A DNA stretch of 42,073 nt, from the NCBI RefSeq assembly GCF_902859765.1, contig NZ_CADIJV010000039.1, forward strand, positions 1 through 42,073. Reading direction: 5' to 3'. Below are positions 41,730-42,073 of this stretch, piece after piece (position 1 is the stretch's first letter; the number at the start of each line of letters is the position of its first letter). Made by a program: the position numbers and the translations under genes. A model generated the notes under the pieces. The model did no database searches. It saw nothing but the letters and a program-made list of their open reading frames with translations, and was not told where the DNA came from. This DNA is from Achromobacter pulmonis. Its GTDB lineage: Bacteria > Pseudomonadota > Gammaproteobacteria > Burkholderiales > Burkholderiaceae_B.

Positions 41730-42073
41730 ATGCTCAATCCGCAACTCGACCGCCACGGTGAACTGATTCATCTGCTGACCACGGAAGGGTTGCCGCGCCG
41801 TCATGTCGAGCGGCTGCTGGATGCGGCGGCGGCCGGTGCCGCCGCCGCATCCACCGCACCTGCCGCCGACCTGCCGTTGTTCCTCAGCCTGCCCGCCGCC
41901 GACACTGGCTTGCGCCAGGACTTCGAGGCTGCCGCCGTGCGCCTGGGGCTGCGGCCCGTGGCGCTGGAGGCCAGCGCAGGCCAGGGCGCCGATGCCGGCG
42001 TCGATCGCGGCCATGGCGTGGGCGCCGGCGAGGCCGCGTCGGCGCGGGGCGGCGCGGCCTTGTCTGCCGCCAC
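41730..42073 (+). CDS. Aspartate carbamoyltransferase-like protein with lost active-site motif (3' end beyond window)
   Basis: The first 114 residues are visible. Residues 1-33 (MLNPQLDRHGELIHLLTTEG and LPRRHVERLLDAA) match PyrB well. The next block, LFLSLPAADTGLRQDFEAAAVRLGL, aligns without gaps to the PyrB segment [23 protein letters not shown], but the carbamoyl-phosphate motif S-T-R-T-R-T has become D-T-G-L-R-Q. The following stretch is Gly/Ala-rich and lacks the S-S-T-S-K-G-E loop. Codon usage stays coding-like and no stop appears. It is probably a catalytically inactive ATCase paralogue or a decaying gene. It sits where pyrB often lies, after yqgE and ruvX. Confidence 0.7.
   Translation, partial: MLNPQLDRHGELIHLLTTEGLPRRHVERLLDAAAAGAAAASTAPAADLPLFLSLPAADTGLRQDFEAAAVRLGLRPVALEASAGQGADAGVDRGHGVGAGEAASARGGAALSAA

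Overview
The window is GC-rich and almost fully coding, with strong G/C third-position bias. Gene content and order (argJ next to a COG2607 ATPase and a Nudix/ThiE fusion; thiD-thiE-hemL; yqgE-ruvX-pyrB; several branched-chain-type transporters) point to a beta-proteobacterium of the Alcaligenaceae (Bordetella/Achromobacter type). The genus is inferred, not proven. I saw no rRNA, tRNA, CRISPR, phage or transposase genes.

Layout. 1-2265 (minus): the start of a carbohydrate-type ABC importer, with a Tat-exported binding protein and a MalK/UgpC-type ATPase that runs off the left edge. 2490-5670 (minus): housekeeping genes argJ, a COG2607 ATPase and a Nudix/ThiE-like fusion. 5793-7384 (minus): a MarR repressor followed by an unrecognised membrane-anchored protein. 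7694-12385 (plus): a complete branched-chain-type importer (binding protein, LivH, LivM, LivG, LivF). 12593-18968 (plus): a siaABCD signalling module (phosphatase, kinase, phospho-switch protein, diguanylate cyclase) followed by a PAS-PAS-GAF-GGDEF-EAL protein. 19214-27037 (plus): an aryl-CoA operon matching aerobic 2-aminobenzoate (anthranilate) or salicylate degradation through CoA thioesters: bifunctional monooxygenase/reductase, SDR, crotonase, acyl-CoA dehydrogenase, aryl-CoA ligase, thioesterase and a Rid protein. 27038-27510: a gene-poor stretch with a 33-bp perfect inverted repeat. 27511-34529: a second catabolic locus, with a XylS/AraC-type regulator divergent from an orphan binding protein, a dienelactone-hydrolase fusion, a two-subunit Rieske oxygenase, an isochorismatase-like protein and an SDR. 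34602-42073: mostly core genes (FapA-like, lytic transglycosylase, hemL, thiE, thiD, rubredoxin, yqgE, ruvX) and, at the right edge, a PyrB-like gene whose catalytic motif is lost.

How the parts fit. The importer and the aryl-CoA operon share a 13-nt promoter motif (CCTAAACTATnAA) although 11.6 kb apart, which suggests one regulator, probably the adjacent MarR protein, controls both uptake and degradation. The siaABCD block lies between them and appears to have its own promoter. The second locus has direct repeats and a -10 box arranged as in XylS-dependent promoters. Its binding protein closely resembles that of the first importer but has no permease genes beside it, so it may use the same LivHMGF.

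The least understood parts are the second catabolic locus (substrate unknown, no electron-transfer genes), the catalytically atypical crotonase, Rid and isochorismatase-like proteins, and the PyrB-like gene at the edge.
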